NCBI RefSeq assembly: GCF_918797505.1
Contig: NC_092802.1
Location: 10,559,480-10,623,479 of the forward strand
Length of the DNA: 64,000 bases
Direction: 5' to 3'
From: Bemisia tabaci
Taxonomy: Eukaryota > Arthropoda > Insecta > Hemiptera > Aleyrodidae
Of the stretch, positions 54,701-64,000 are shown in pieces (the first letter of the stretch is position 1; every line of letters starts with the position of its first letter). The position numbers and the translations under genes were made by a program. A model generated the notes under the pieces. It was given only the letters and a program-made list of their open reading frames with translations. It searched no databases and was not told the origin of the DNA.

Positions 54701-55061
54701 ACAGTGTTGACCAAGCATACACAATCCTTCGAAGGCTTGATTCTTCATTGCTGCACCTGTTGTGGTCAACGATGGCGCTAAGTTCAAAGTTGACCTGCGG
54801 AGGACAGTGATTGTCAAGCGGCGAGTGGCGGTGCGGAAGCGGTGATGACAGGTGGAATATGTAATGGAGGTTTGCGCCCGGCGATGGGCACTCTACTCGA
54901 ATTACGCGGGGCGGTGACTCAGCGCTTTCGGTCGAGCGTGGAATAATCAATCATCGCATCGCCGAAGATACCGATGCCTTCGACTTATCCCCCGATTGCT
55001 AATCCGCGACGGTAGCTCGGCCGCGCATGGACTTCGATGAAGTTTCGACCCTAGAATTGAG

Positions 55062-55470
55062 AATTTGCAGGTGTCTAAAATTTGATGAATTTCGTGTTTA
55101 AGTGGAAACTACTAAGTAAACTGAACACGAGGATACCCTTGGTTCATGAATTGAACAATTATTGGAGAAGATATGACAAAATTATCTAATCTGCTAAAAC
55201 CAGTGTGTTTAAATGGGAAATGCTGCCAGATGACGTCACTAGGCGGTGCATTTTCTCACTTTTAAATCTATTTTTATCCTATTTCCCATATCAGAAAAAA
55301 ATTATACAAAAATACTGTGAAATCAGCTCTTTACACACTTTCAGATGAAGCAATAAAACAATTTGCAAGCAAATGCTCCATTATGATATTCTTAGGTCTT
55401 TTAGACCCCCGGATCGCTATAATGGAGAATTTGCACACACAAATTGTATTGCTTCATCTGAGAGTGCCTA
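55062..55470 (-). repeat. L2, first part
   Basis: gcaggtgtctaaaatttgatg .. tgacgtcactaggcggtgc .. gcttcatctgagagtgccta. It resumes at 56836 after an insertion. Confidence 0.6.
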
Positions 55471-55555
55471 GAGCCCCTTCCCCTTTATACTGAGAGTTAA
55501 GACAACCCCTCCCCCTCCCTCATGGAGTCACAAACGCTGATAGTTTTTTTCCAAT

Positions 55556-56185
55556 GGGCCTGTTGCATGCAAGAGATACAGCCGCGCGAATAGACTTTTT
55601 ATAGGTTAAATGACACGAAAATTACGATGGTCACATTAAAAAAGTCTGAAATACACTCCTTACTGCGCAATTTGCGTTGTTAGGAACGCGCTTTTTTCAA
55701 ATTTCCCGCGTCTGGGGGCAGTTTTCTAATCACCGGAAACGAGCAAACGGCGGGCTCGGTGATTTCCGGAAGATGCCGAGTCGTTGTTGTTGTTGTTGTT
55801 GTTATTTTTTCCTTTAGTTTGTTTACAAATCCAACGTGATCTCCTATAGTGGTCCATATACGCTTTATGCGGTAACCAAATCGATCAACTTTTAAATATC
55901 CAACGCAATCCTTCTACATTTCATTTCAAGACGTCACGAGCTCCGATTTTTAGGTTATGTTGTCAGTTTTAGTTGACCGGAAATAGCCGCGAGTTGCCGT
56001 TAATTGTTTCCGTTAGAAAACTGCCCCCAGACGCGGGAAATTTGAAAAAGCGCGTTCCTAACAACACGAATTGCGCAGTAAGGAGTGTATTTCAGACTTT
56101 TTTAATGTGACCATCGTAATTTTCGTGTCATTTAACCTCTAAAAAGTCTATTCGCACGGCTGTATCTCTTGCATGCAACAGGCCC
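55556..56185. mobile_element. N1: 630-bp inverted-repeat element
   Basis: gggcctgttgcatgcaagag to ctcttgcatgcaacaggccc; arms of about 190 bp pair closely (gtctgggggcagttttcta / tagaaaactgcccccagac). The loop has (GTT)n at 55782-55805. Confidence 0.8.
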
Positions 56186-56194
56186 ATTCTCAAG

Positions 56195-56512
56195 GAAAGC
56201 GCGTCAATGACGCTTTAATGAATGAAAAAAATTGCAAATCTAACCTTAAAATCACAAAAATGGCGACGTTTTCTCTTTGTGCTGCAAAATCGTCCGTTTG
56301 CAGATAGGCGGTCCTGTTCGTTAGCCATCGATATGCGTTTCACGCCGCGCCGACTGGAAAGTGTTTGGCGCAATGCGTGAAGTATCCCTTCAGCCTTTTA
56401 GGCGCTAATATGCCTCTCAAACCGTCCGAGCCGACCGTGCTGCGTTTGGCGCAATGCGTGAAGTATTCATTTGGACTTGTAGGCGCTGATATGCACTCCA
56501 CGCCTACCGAGC
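56195..56512. repeat. CC3: E-related composite repeat
   Basis: caaatctaaccttaaaatcac, ttagccatcgatatgcgtttc and two ttggcgcaatgcgtgaagtat units. Confidence 0.6.
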
Positions 56513-56513
56513 C

Positions 56514-56826
56514 TAGAGTCCCTTTATACTGAGAGTCAAGACAACACACCCTCATGGAGTCACAAACGGGAATAAAGATTACACAAATTGATAGTTTCTC
56601 GTAATCTCAGATCGGCTCATTCTCAAATTACTTTCTCCGTTCCTGTGCTCATTCCGTTTGTTCCTCGCCGAATCCGTTATCCCCCGTTCCAATCTAGATT
56701 ATAATCTTTGCAATTGGTGAAAATGTAAACTTTATTCCCGTTTGTGACACTGTGGAGGCCTAAAATACGAGAACCAATCAGAAATGGATTCGAATTGTCT
56801 TAACTCTCAAAATAAAGGGACTCTAC
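56514..56826. mobile_element. Complete family M element
   Basis: tagagtccctttatactgag to the inverse aaaataaagggactcta, inner acaaacgggaataaag / ctttattcccgtttgtg. About 313 bp. Confidence 0.7.
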
Positions 56827-56835
56827 GAGTGCCTA

Positions 56836-56965
56836 ATGAGCTGAGTTCGCAGTATTTTTCATAATTTTTTTCTGACATACGGAATTGGAAAATTGATTCA
56901 AAAGTGAGAAAATTTGCTGCCTTATGACGTCATCTGGCGGCATTTCCCTCATTATATAGATGAGC
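56836..56965 (+). repeat. L2, second part
   Basis: atgagctgagttcgcagtatttttcat .. tgacgtcatctggcggcattt, continuing L2 from 55470 in the order seen at 30225-30345. Confidence 0.6.
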
Positions 56966-56983
56966 CAGAAGTAGGAGACCCTA

Positions 56984-57578
56984 ATTGAATCAGTGAGTTC
57001 GAAAACACACCTACTCGGGTTTTTTTCGATTTTCACTTTTTTACGGTTTAGTAACACTTATGGATAGAAGCATCTGCACGCAAAAGGAAATTTCGAAATT
57101 GCAATCGGAAGTGCTCGAAACAGCGACGGAAAAAGCGAAAAATCGAAGTATTTCATCAGAAATACCAATTTTTGGCCATTTCAAGGGAAATGGGTGACCA
57201 TCCGATTTTGCGGTTTTCTTTTTTCGGTTCAGTACATCTTGTACCAACAAGTTATATAAATATTCAAGCGTGTGTATTCAAGCGTTATTCAGGTCGAAAA
57301 ATATACATTTTTCAGGGCAGACTATGAAAAATCAGTATCTGAAAGTCGGTGAGAACGAAAACACACCAACTCCGAAATTTTTAAACGCTTAATTCTCTGT
57401 CATCAAACATGGTGTATCGATTTCAACTTGATGCTTTAAAAAGTCTCTAAGTACTTGTCCCAGGGCACCAAAAAGGTTTTTCTTAGACTAACTTCTTCGC
57501 CCGCTGCGCAGTTTTAGGTGTTTCCTGAACATTTTTTTTTTTTCCGAGTTGGTGTGTTTTCGAACTCACTGATTCAAT
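56984..57578. repeat. LL: 595-bp element with 36-bp inverted ends
   Basis: attgaatcagtgagttcgaa..acacacctactcgg to ccgagttggtgtgttttcgaactcactgattcaat. A third partial copy (gaaaacacaccaactccg) lies inside at about 57357. Confidence 0.7.
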
Positions 57579-57801
57579 TGCAAAACATGGTCCATACCTA
57601 CGTAAGATCGGAACGCATATAAAATCAAGGAGGATAAGGAGAAGAAGCAGAAGAAAAAGAACATGGATGTTTTTTTTTTTGTTTTTTTTTTCACGTGAAT
57701 ACTTCAAAGATATCTTCAGGATATGTTTTGGAGGACACAGTTGATACGACAGGAGGGAGTATTATAAAATTCTACTTGGACAATTTTTGAGTGAATCCAT
57801 T

Positions 57802-58223
57802 GTTGGGCGCTTCTGGGTGCCAGATGCGCCCTTTCCAGCCGTTCGACTCCCCCGATGTAACATGTACTATACTACATACCGTTTTGCCTTATGGGTAATG
57901 ACGCCATTCTGGTACACCCGGGAAAATTTGATTTTTTTCTGCATCTGGTATTCGTAAAAGTTTTCGTGAAATGTTTTGCTTTTAAGCATAACAATCTCGC
58001 ACGGACGTATTACCTGGTTAAACTATTTTGGGGCTTCGTTATGCTTAAATGCCTCATATTCGAGGTTGTAGTTTCAGATTGATTCGAAAAAATCACGAAT
58101 AGTCACGTGATCTCTTCATTTTAGTGACGTATTACTGTGCTATTTTGTGATTGGTTCATTTTCTCGGCGCAGCATCGTCAAGCGTCAGCTGTTTGCGCAG
58201 AGACAATGTTTGCGGCTCTGGGT
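57802..58223 (+). repeat. J2: dispersed repeat, copy 2
   Basis: See J1. The right end has an extra gcagagacaatgtttgc. Confidence 0.75.
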
Positions 58224-58307
58224 CAGAGACAAGAGACCCTCCACTGGCCTCCTAGCGACAGGTGGAAGCTTTTACTTTCGGGGTTTCAACAATTCCTTAT
58301 GGACAAT

Positions 58308-58807
58308 NNNNNNNNNNNNNNNNNNNNNNNNNNNNNNNNNNNNNNNNNNNNNNNNNNNNNNNNNNNNNNNNNNNNNNNNNNNNNNNNNNNNNNNNNNNNN
58401 NNNNNNNNNNNNNNNNNNNNNNNNNNNNNNNNNNNNNNNNNNNNNNNNNNNNNNNNNNNNNNNNNNNNNNNNNNNNNNNNNNNNNNNNNNNNNNNNNNNN
58501 NNNNNNNNNNNNNNNNNNNNNNNNNNNNNNNNNNNNNNNNNNNNNNNNNNNNNNNNNNNNNNNNNNNNNNNNNNNNNNNNNNNNNNNNNNNNNNNNNNNN
58601 NNNNNNNNNNNNNNNNNNNNNNNNNNNNNNNNNNNNNNNNNNNNNNNNNNNNNNNNNNNNNNNNNNNNNNNNNNNNNNNNNNNNNNNNNNNNNNNNNNNN
58701 NNNNNNNNNNNNNNNNNNNNNNNNNNNNNNNNNNNNNNNNNNNNNNNNNNNNNNNNNNNNNNNNNNNNNNNNNNNNNNNNNNNNNNNNNNNNNNNNNNNN
58801 NNNNNNN
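58308..58807. other. Assembly gap (500 N)
   Basis: Exactly 500 undetermined bases. The right border opens inside a P element (aaattgcaaaatgtagtcca). Confidence 0.99.
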
Positions 58808-59011
58808 GGCTAAAATTTATAGTTCCAAATTGCAAAATGTAGTCCATTCGACTGCATATCATCCTCGCACGTTGCAACCTCGCACACTTTTTGTGATTAT
58901 CATACTCGCACAGTTTTTTTTAGGATTTTATGTATTTCCTTACACAGCTTGGCAACGTCGCATTGGGAAATGTATGGAAGTGATGGTATCTGACGGTGGA
59001 TCCCGTTTGAG

Positions 59012-59410
59012 GCTTTGAGAAAAAAGAGGTTCGTGAAGTCATAAAGCGGAAAGCAGCAGAAGAAATCCACATGGGGCCCTTGAAAATTATTCGGCAAGTT
59101 TTAAATGATAAAGAGAATAATTTAACTTTTTCTGATCTACTATCTTTACGTCTTGCCGGTTGTCGGGCAAGAGGAAAAGTTTTGCCTGTAGTTCCATAAA
59201 GTATCGACGAAGTACTTGCTCAAATTGCTGAAAAAAATTGACGATGACAGTGAAATATGTCGAATAAAACTGTGGTTAAAAAAAGTTTTCTCTTCGTCAT
59301 ATCTATATCCTGCCGATGTAGCATCTGCACTTCAGGAATTGAAAAATATAATGTCACCTCCTCCTGACTGCGCAAAATTCACAGCATACGTAGAAAAAAA
59401 ACTGCATTAA
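59012..59410 (+). pseudogene. MULE/FLYWCH-type transposase relic
   Basis: Mutator-like transposases move DNA by cut and paste and leave 8-11 bp duplications. The frame through 59041 reads KKEVREVIKRKAAEEIHMGP, LKIIRQVLND, LTFSDLLSLRLAGCRARGKV, LPVVP, a stop at 59197, then SIDEVLAQIAEKN. This is the stretch between zinc finger and catalytic domain (..RP.K.I...L.......T..D...LR....RR..LP..P.S..EV...L) in insect MULE proteins. A frameshift leads into 59216-59410 (EICRIKLWLKKVFSS..., ADVASALQELKNIM, then VEKKLH-stop), which may be the C-terminal region, so the DDE catalytic core seems deleted. The first part is a good match; the second is less certain. Upstream coding lies beyond or in the N gap. 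Confidence 0.6.
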
Positions 59411-59878
59411 CACCACATTACTTCTTTCACCCACTTTATGAGCATTTCCCTTAACTGACATTGAGTTTACTTCAACGAATGGTGTCGGAAGCTTTCATAG
59501 CTAGCATCAATTTGAATTTTACTACCCGTATCCAAACATCCATCAAGTCTTGAAAACCATTTTAGATAATCAGAATATAGACCCCCTGAAAAAATACGAA
59601 AAAGTATAAAAAAAATATCTTCTTTTCATCTATTAATTTAATATATTTAAGTGCTGTTTTATGTCAGCACTTAAATATTACTAACTATGAACCAAACGGC
59701 CCGGGGAAGAAGTAATTTTTACCTATAAGAGCGGAAATTGACCAAAATATCAGGTAAATAAGTTTTGCAGGAATCAAAGACGCTGAGAACCAATGGATGG
59801 TTCACAAACAATGCATTGTCTAAAACATCTTTATGCTTGAGGTACTGAAGATAATTTTTGCTTTTGCCTCCTGCGCTG

Positions 59879-59910
<32 letters not shown>

Positions 59911-60178
59911 AATAATTACAGATCACTAGAATATGTATTGGAGAAATTAAGGGGTGGCTGCATACAGACCAGAGCGGTGGCGGTCACAAGGCGGTGGTGT
60001 ATGAAAAACGATAGGTATGATAGTGAAAACTGACAACGACGATGCAATCGTGATCGCGGTCGAAATGAAGAGAATCGTAGGGATGAAACGAAGAACTTGA
60101 GGGATTAGAGTTAGGTAGAGCGTATTTAGTTAAGGCAACATGCATGATTCACAAGAAACGTGTGTGAAAATTCGAGGA
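59411..60178. other. Unassigned DNA with poly(A) run
   Basis: (A)n of about 30 at 59879-59909. No gene recognised. Confidence 0.4.
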
Positions 60179-61072
60179 CCCTGGTACAAATTGGCGATAA
60201 GAACTGCGTTTCAAAATACCATAGGAGTTCTTATAGCCGGCTAAAGAAGGCTACAGAAAATCATATAGCTGGCTGTAGAATGCGGAGAAAATCATACGGC
60301 CGGGCTATACGAAGCGATAAAAAATTATGCAGCCGGGCTATGGTTCCTATAGCCGGGCTTTCCACTTTATCGCCTGGCTGTTGCTTATTCGCCAAGTTAT
60401 GCAGCCGGGCTATAGTTCCTATAGCCGGGCTTTCCACTTTATCGCCTGGCTGTTGCTTTTTCGCCATCGATTATAAAAGGCTATAAGAAATTGTGTAGAA
60501 ATTCGTGCGCTTTGGAAATCATTAAGTTTGATACGGAACCACCTTAATATTTACAAAACACACATTATATTTTCCTTGAATAAATATTTTTTTCATCAAT
60601 TAAAACGAGAATAATCCATACAGGATGTGCAAACATTTCAAAATCATGAGTTGAATAACGCTGACTCCGCTAGATTAAATATTAGAGCCTAACACAAAGC
60701 GGAGCGGCAACGCACTGGCGCCTACAAACCTTACAGGGATACTTCACGCATTGCGTAACGCGTGAAGTATCCCTGTTAGGTTTGTAGGCGCCAATGCGCG
60801 TTTCATGCTGGCTGCCCGCCTACCGCGCCGCAGCGTGCCACGGCGCTTGAAGCAACTATTTCACACCAGAGGTATTGCACAGTATCATACGAAACTGAAG
60901 GCGCTCTAATATATTAGGAATGGCAGGCATCCATCAAAAGTACGGAGCTTTCCTCGCAAAATAAATCAAGATACTACGGCCTAAAAAGAGAGCAGTGGTC
61001 CAAAAACTCACTTAGTCCTAGTATCCGTAATTAGTGACGTTTAGCATACACTTTATCGCCTGGCTGTGAGTT
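60179..61072 (-). mobile_element. C3: family C element, inverted, one end lost
   Basis: ccctggtacaaattggcgat at the left; runs as the inverse of C1 until ctggctgtgagttt at about 61072, where a D fragment begins. Includes an E hairpin (60712-60850). Confidence 0.8.
60325..60468 (-). repeat. 72-bp tandem duplication inside C3
   Basis: ttatgcagccgggctat starts units at 60325 and 60397. Because 72 is a multiple of three it creates a false 24-residue protein repeat in the plus frame 60160-60486. Confidence 0.85.
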
Positions 61073-61185
61073 TGGCCAGGCAATTTTCCTCACCAAGAAT
61101 CGATTGTTTTATGTACAATTATATTATTTCATTTATAAATGGAGGGAATACAGTGTTGCCAACTTTCAAAAATCGCCAGTGATGT
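61073..61185 (+). repeat. D3: family D, left part lost
   Basis: ggcaattttcctcaccaagaatcgattg .. cagtgttgccaactttc. Confidence 0.6.
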
Positions 61186-61574
61186 AAGCTGCCCGCAGTA
61201 CTTATAGGGCAGTGTTAACGAAAGATAAGTGGCCTGTTTTATCAACTCTCATGGAAAAGTAGAGTTCTGCTCGTTGACAATGGTCGGTAAAATTTCACAA
61301 TTATTTTTGTTCGTGACATATCCAGCGTTGCTATTTCGTTTTGAATGATTTACATTCCTTTAAGTTATTTTTTTTGTGGGATAAAGAAAACTGAATATAG
61401 TATGGCAAAATTATCAATATTTATTCATCCATAGCGTTCTGTTGGTTGATCCCTTTCTGATGCTTTAGATGGAAAGCAAAAGTATACCAACTCACAGAGG
61501 GAAACCAAGTGATCAGGCGGTTCCTTCGTGGTTGCTGTACAGTGCAATACTCAGAAACAGGAAATATGGATAGT
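61186..61574. other. Unassigned DNA
   Basis: Nothing recognised. Confidence 0.35.
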
Positions 61575-61895
61575 TTACGCAAAAAAAATTAAGTGCTGTA
61601 TCTGAAAGTGCTTTATATGCTGGATTTGCAGTTTTTTATCTAATTTTTTTCTGATATGGAAAATTTTAGTCGAAAAAAAATTTAAAAGTGAAAAAATGTC
61701 CCGCCTCGTAAAGTCATCAGACGGCATTATTTCCCGTTTTCATACAAGTATTTTAGCACATATGCCATTTTGCCATATCTCCTCCATAATTGTAAGATTT
61801 AGAAATCAAGGATATTCTCTTGCTCAGCTCACTGTCAGTGCACATGGTCTCTACCTAACTTTTTTGAAATTCATCAAATTTTAGACACCTGCAAA
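61575..61895 (+). repeat. L3: family L
   Basis: gaaaaaatgtcccgcctcg..catcagacggcatt .. gatttagaaatcaaggatattc .. agacacctgc. Confidence 0.6.
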
Positions 61896-62395
61896 AAGTC
61901 TATTTCAATTATAAATTAACTCTCGCATGACAAATTTTACCAACCAATTACCAACGTACCGAGCGGGCCTCTGGGCCTCTCATTTGTCGAAACAACTCTG
62001 TGGTGGCAGTAACGATGTGTAGACGCTCTTAAACACCCTTAGAAGTCTGAAAAACTCTACGAAGAGGTAGAACACTTTTCCGGCATTTTTTAAAGTTGGT
62101 AGCACTATTACTCGTATTCTATCAGTCCTGATAGTTATAGTTTTAAATCCGGAAAACTCGATGAATCTTTTTGAGAGACAATTGTGAAGCTTTTTCCCCT
62201 CTCCAATTTTTTTTTTTTTTTTTTTTGGTTCGCCTGTATTGACATTTTCAGTTTTCTGAACTTTAATACACGTTGGCTACATTTCCAACTAATTGCCTAC
62301 AGGCCTATTCTGTTGGAATTCATCTCATTGACAGCGGCCTCCCTTATGGGGAACTTGGACTCGGATTTTATCATTCATGTCATTACGAGCGTATT

Positions 62396-62641
62396 CTACC
62401 GTGCTAAAGAAGAACGCCGTATGAACATCCGAGAGTTGTCAATCGATAAAATGTTCATTTTTTAGGAAATTTTTGAATAGTCTCCCTTTAAATTTTCAGA
62501 ATCCTCAGGTAAAATTGTGAACTAAATTATCTGAAAAATTGGGAGGAAAATATTTAAAAATTTACCAGGAAATCCGCATTTTATGAGATGAAATTTGGCA
62601 ACGCCTGAAGGTTCACACGGCGTTTTCCCTTAGCACGGCAG
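62396..62641. mobile_element. Family A MITE, complete
   Basis: ctaccgtgctaaagaagaac to cccttagcacggcag, flanked by TATT (62392-62395, 62642-62645). Confidence 0.85.
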
Positions 62642-63093
62642 TATTGCACTTTTGCGGCAGCCACTTTTGAGTTTGAGTGATTTCCGAGAGAAGAGTTGCT
62701 GCACGCACTATTTTTTTTATTATTTTTTCAATTTTTTTTTTTTTAAAGTTAAAAGCGTATCACGGAAAAGTTCCTATATATTTAGGTTCGATGGTTGGAC
62801 GGAGCAGTAATGGTGTGGAAGCGAAGACTAGGAGAATGCTCCCCATAACACGGCTGTTTTTGCTCTGTTCTTGCCTGGTAATACACGTGCATTTTTAGTC
62901 CGTGGGCTGTAATGACGAATTCTTAATGTTGCTTTTTAGGGTTTAAGTAATCTTCTCATGAGACGCGAGGGGCAAAAAAGTTGGACTACATTTATATTGA
63001 ACAGACGGGTTTGCAATTCTCCGCTCAAATCGGTTATTAAAAGAGGGGAAACTGGTTTTATTTTTCAAGTCCACCATTCTTTGATCCTGTGAA
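62642..63093. other. Unassigned DNA
   Basis: T-rich run near 62710-62745. No gene recognised. Confidence 0.35.
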
Positions 63094-63572
63094 GTTTCCC
63101 TAGTAGCAGAACAAATTTTTGTTTTTCTAAAAAAAGTATAAAAAAAACATATCTGTTATCTAAATGGTAGGTTTATATAAAAAACCTGTAACGCTTTTAT
63201 AAAAAAAATCAAAGTTCAGATCTGACCATAATATATGAAAAATGATAAAAGCTAGATAGGGTAATTTTTTTTTATAGACAATTTTTTTTTTATTTTTTTA
63301 TATAACGCATGCATACGAAAGTGTTAAAAGTGAACATTTTTATGTAACTATTATAAAAAAGAAGGTCATCATTTTCCCGAGCTCTTCGAGAATTAGAAGA
63401 TTTTTTAGTATGTTTACGAAAAGCTCACGAAAGTTATGATTTTTTTTTTTATAATGGTTACATAAAAATGTTCACTTTTAACACTTTCGTATGCATGCGT
63501 TACATAAAAAAAATTAACTTTCGCACATAATCTTTATCTTTTCCTTCTATGGTTCTGCTACTAGGGATGCCA
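63094..63572. mobile_element. FF: inverted-repeat element
   Basis: ttccctagtagcagaac to gttctgctactaggga at the edges; inner arms cgcatgcatacgaaagtgtt..aaaagtgaacatttttatgtaac and the inverse. Confidence 0.7.
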
Positions 63573-63799
63573 CTAGTGAACTGAGTTTAGCATTTTTGGT
63601 AATCTGAGAAGATGAAGAACAGTTCAGAAAGATTATTTGAAGTGTATACGGCGGTTCTACGCGTAAAGCTTTTTTTCACTGCATACAGTAATTGAAATTA
63701 AATTTTTGAGCTTACGAGCAGAGAAAATATATCAAAACTATCCAAAGCAAGTACCTGAAGCACATATAAGCTAAACCTCTTAATAACAGATGTGGGTCC

Positions 63800-63960
63800 A
63801 GCAATTTTTTAGCACCGGATTGCCTCCATTAAAACTATGCTAAATAATCGATTCTTGTTGGAACACCTGGTCCCTCCAAGAATCGATACATTTCCATAGG
63901 TTCAAATGGAGAAGAGACTGTGTTGCCAATTTGCTGGATCCGCCAATGCTTTATAACCGC
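63800..63960. repeat. D4: family D, diverged
   Basis: ctaaataatcgattcttg .. caagaatcgatacattt .. actgtgttgccaatttgc. Confidence 0.5.
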
Positions 63961-64000
63961 ATATGGCACATTCGCTCCTGATCTGACGCTACTCATGACC

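Larger units (their letters stand above)
55471..56826. mobile_element. Composite insertion bounded by M ends, 9-bp target duplication
   Basis: GAGTGCCTA occurs exactly at 55462-55470 and 56827-56835. The left boundary is an M left end (ctttatactgagagttaagac), the right one an M right end (gtcttaactctcaaaataaagggactc). Between lie N, CC3 and a second, complete M. Confidence 0.75.

Noticed and set aside
58137..59018. 293-codon ORF and other long frames across the N run
   Set aside because: They are open only because N codons are not stops.
60160..60486. A repeat protein with 24-residue units
   Set aside because: Caused by a 72-bp tandem duplication inside a non-coding C element.

Overview
The window reads as repeat-saturated animal intergenic DNA, most likely from an insect. 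The base composition is AT-rich, no long open frame survives, and nearly every kilobase carries short inverted-repeat transposons. The supporting lines are a nuclear copy of mitochondrial atp6 that only aligns well with the invertebrate mitochondrial code, mariner transposase debris, a FLYWCH/MULE-type transposase relic of the kind common in insects, a LINE reverse-transcriptase tail and a tRNA-derived SINE. I suspect a hemipteran such as a whitefly, but that is inference. There are no bacterial-style genes or operons.

Most of the sequence can be assigned to recurring families that I labelled by letter. Family A (about 255 bp, over 20 copies, ends CTGCCGTGCTAAGG) and its relative F (about 570 bp, ends CTGCCGTGATAGCG) make 4-bp target duplications, confirmed at four places against an empty copy of the interrupted repeat. 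Family B (about 225 bp, CACTGGAAAAAAA ends) and the larger family C (CCCTGGTAAAAATTGG ends) often show 2-bp duplications and consist largely of short palindromic motif arrays. Other families are D, E, G, H (a mariner-derived foldback), L, M, N, O, P, Q, R, V, X, BB, CC and DD.

Layout: 0-9 kb holds T, A, F, PAL1, B and H copies; 9.4-11.2 kb is largely unassigned; 11.2-13 kb has C and B; 15.5-16.4 kb is a tandem satellite; 17-20 kb has A and B nests; 21.8-23.3 kb has the second mariner foldback and a purine tract; 25.5-27.3 kb has a C element patched with copied filler DNA, followed by the atp6 insertion; 28-37 kb has G, N, O, A and R nests; 38.2-39.4 kb holds the only two convincing host-exon candidates; 40-46 kb is mixed; 46.0-48.1 kb has a J repeat, the SINE and a 588-bp foldback with a perfect 117-bp inverted repeat; 48.3-50.6 kb has an A cluster, the LINE tail and a 306-bp tandem repeat; 52-57.6 kb is deeply nested; a 500-base N gap lies at 58.3-58.8 kb, followed by the MULE relic and a third C copy.

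The two host-exon candidates are a plus-strand exon at about 38.2 kb encoding a regularly spaced eight-cysteine peptide, and a minus-strand terminal exon at 39.07-39.36 kb followed by an AATAAA signal. Neither was recognised as a known family. No complete host gene, rRNA gene, functional tRNA gene or CRISPR array was found. All motif comparisons were made by eye, so element edges are accurate to a few bases only where a target duplication is quoted.
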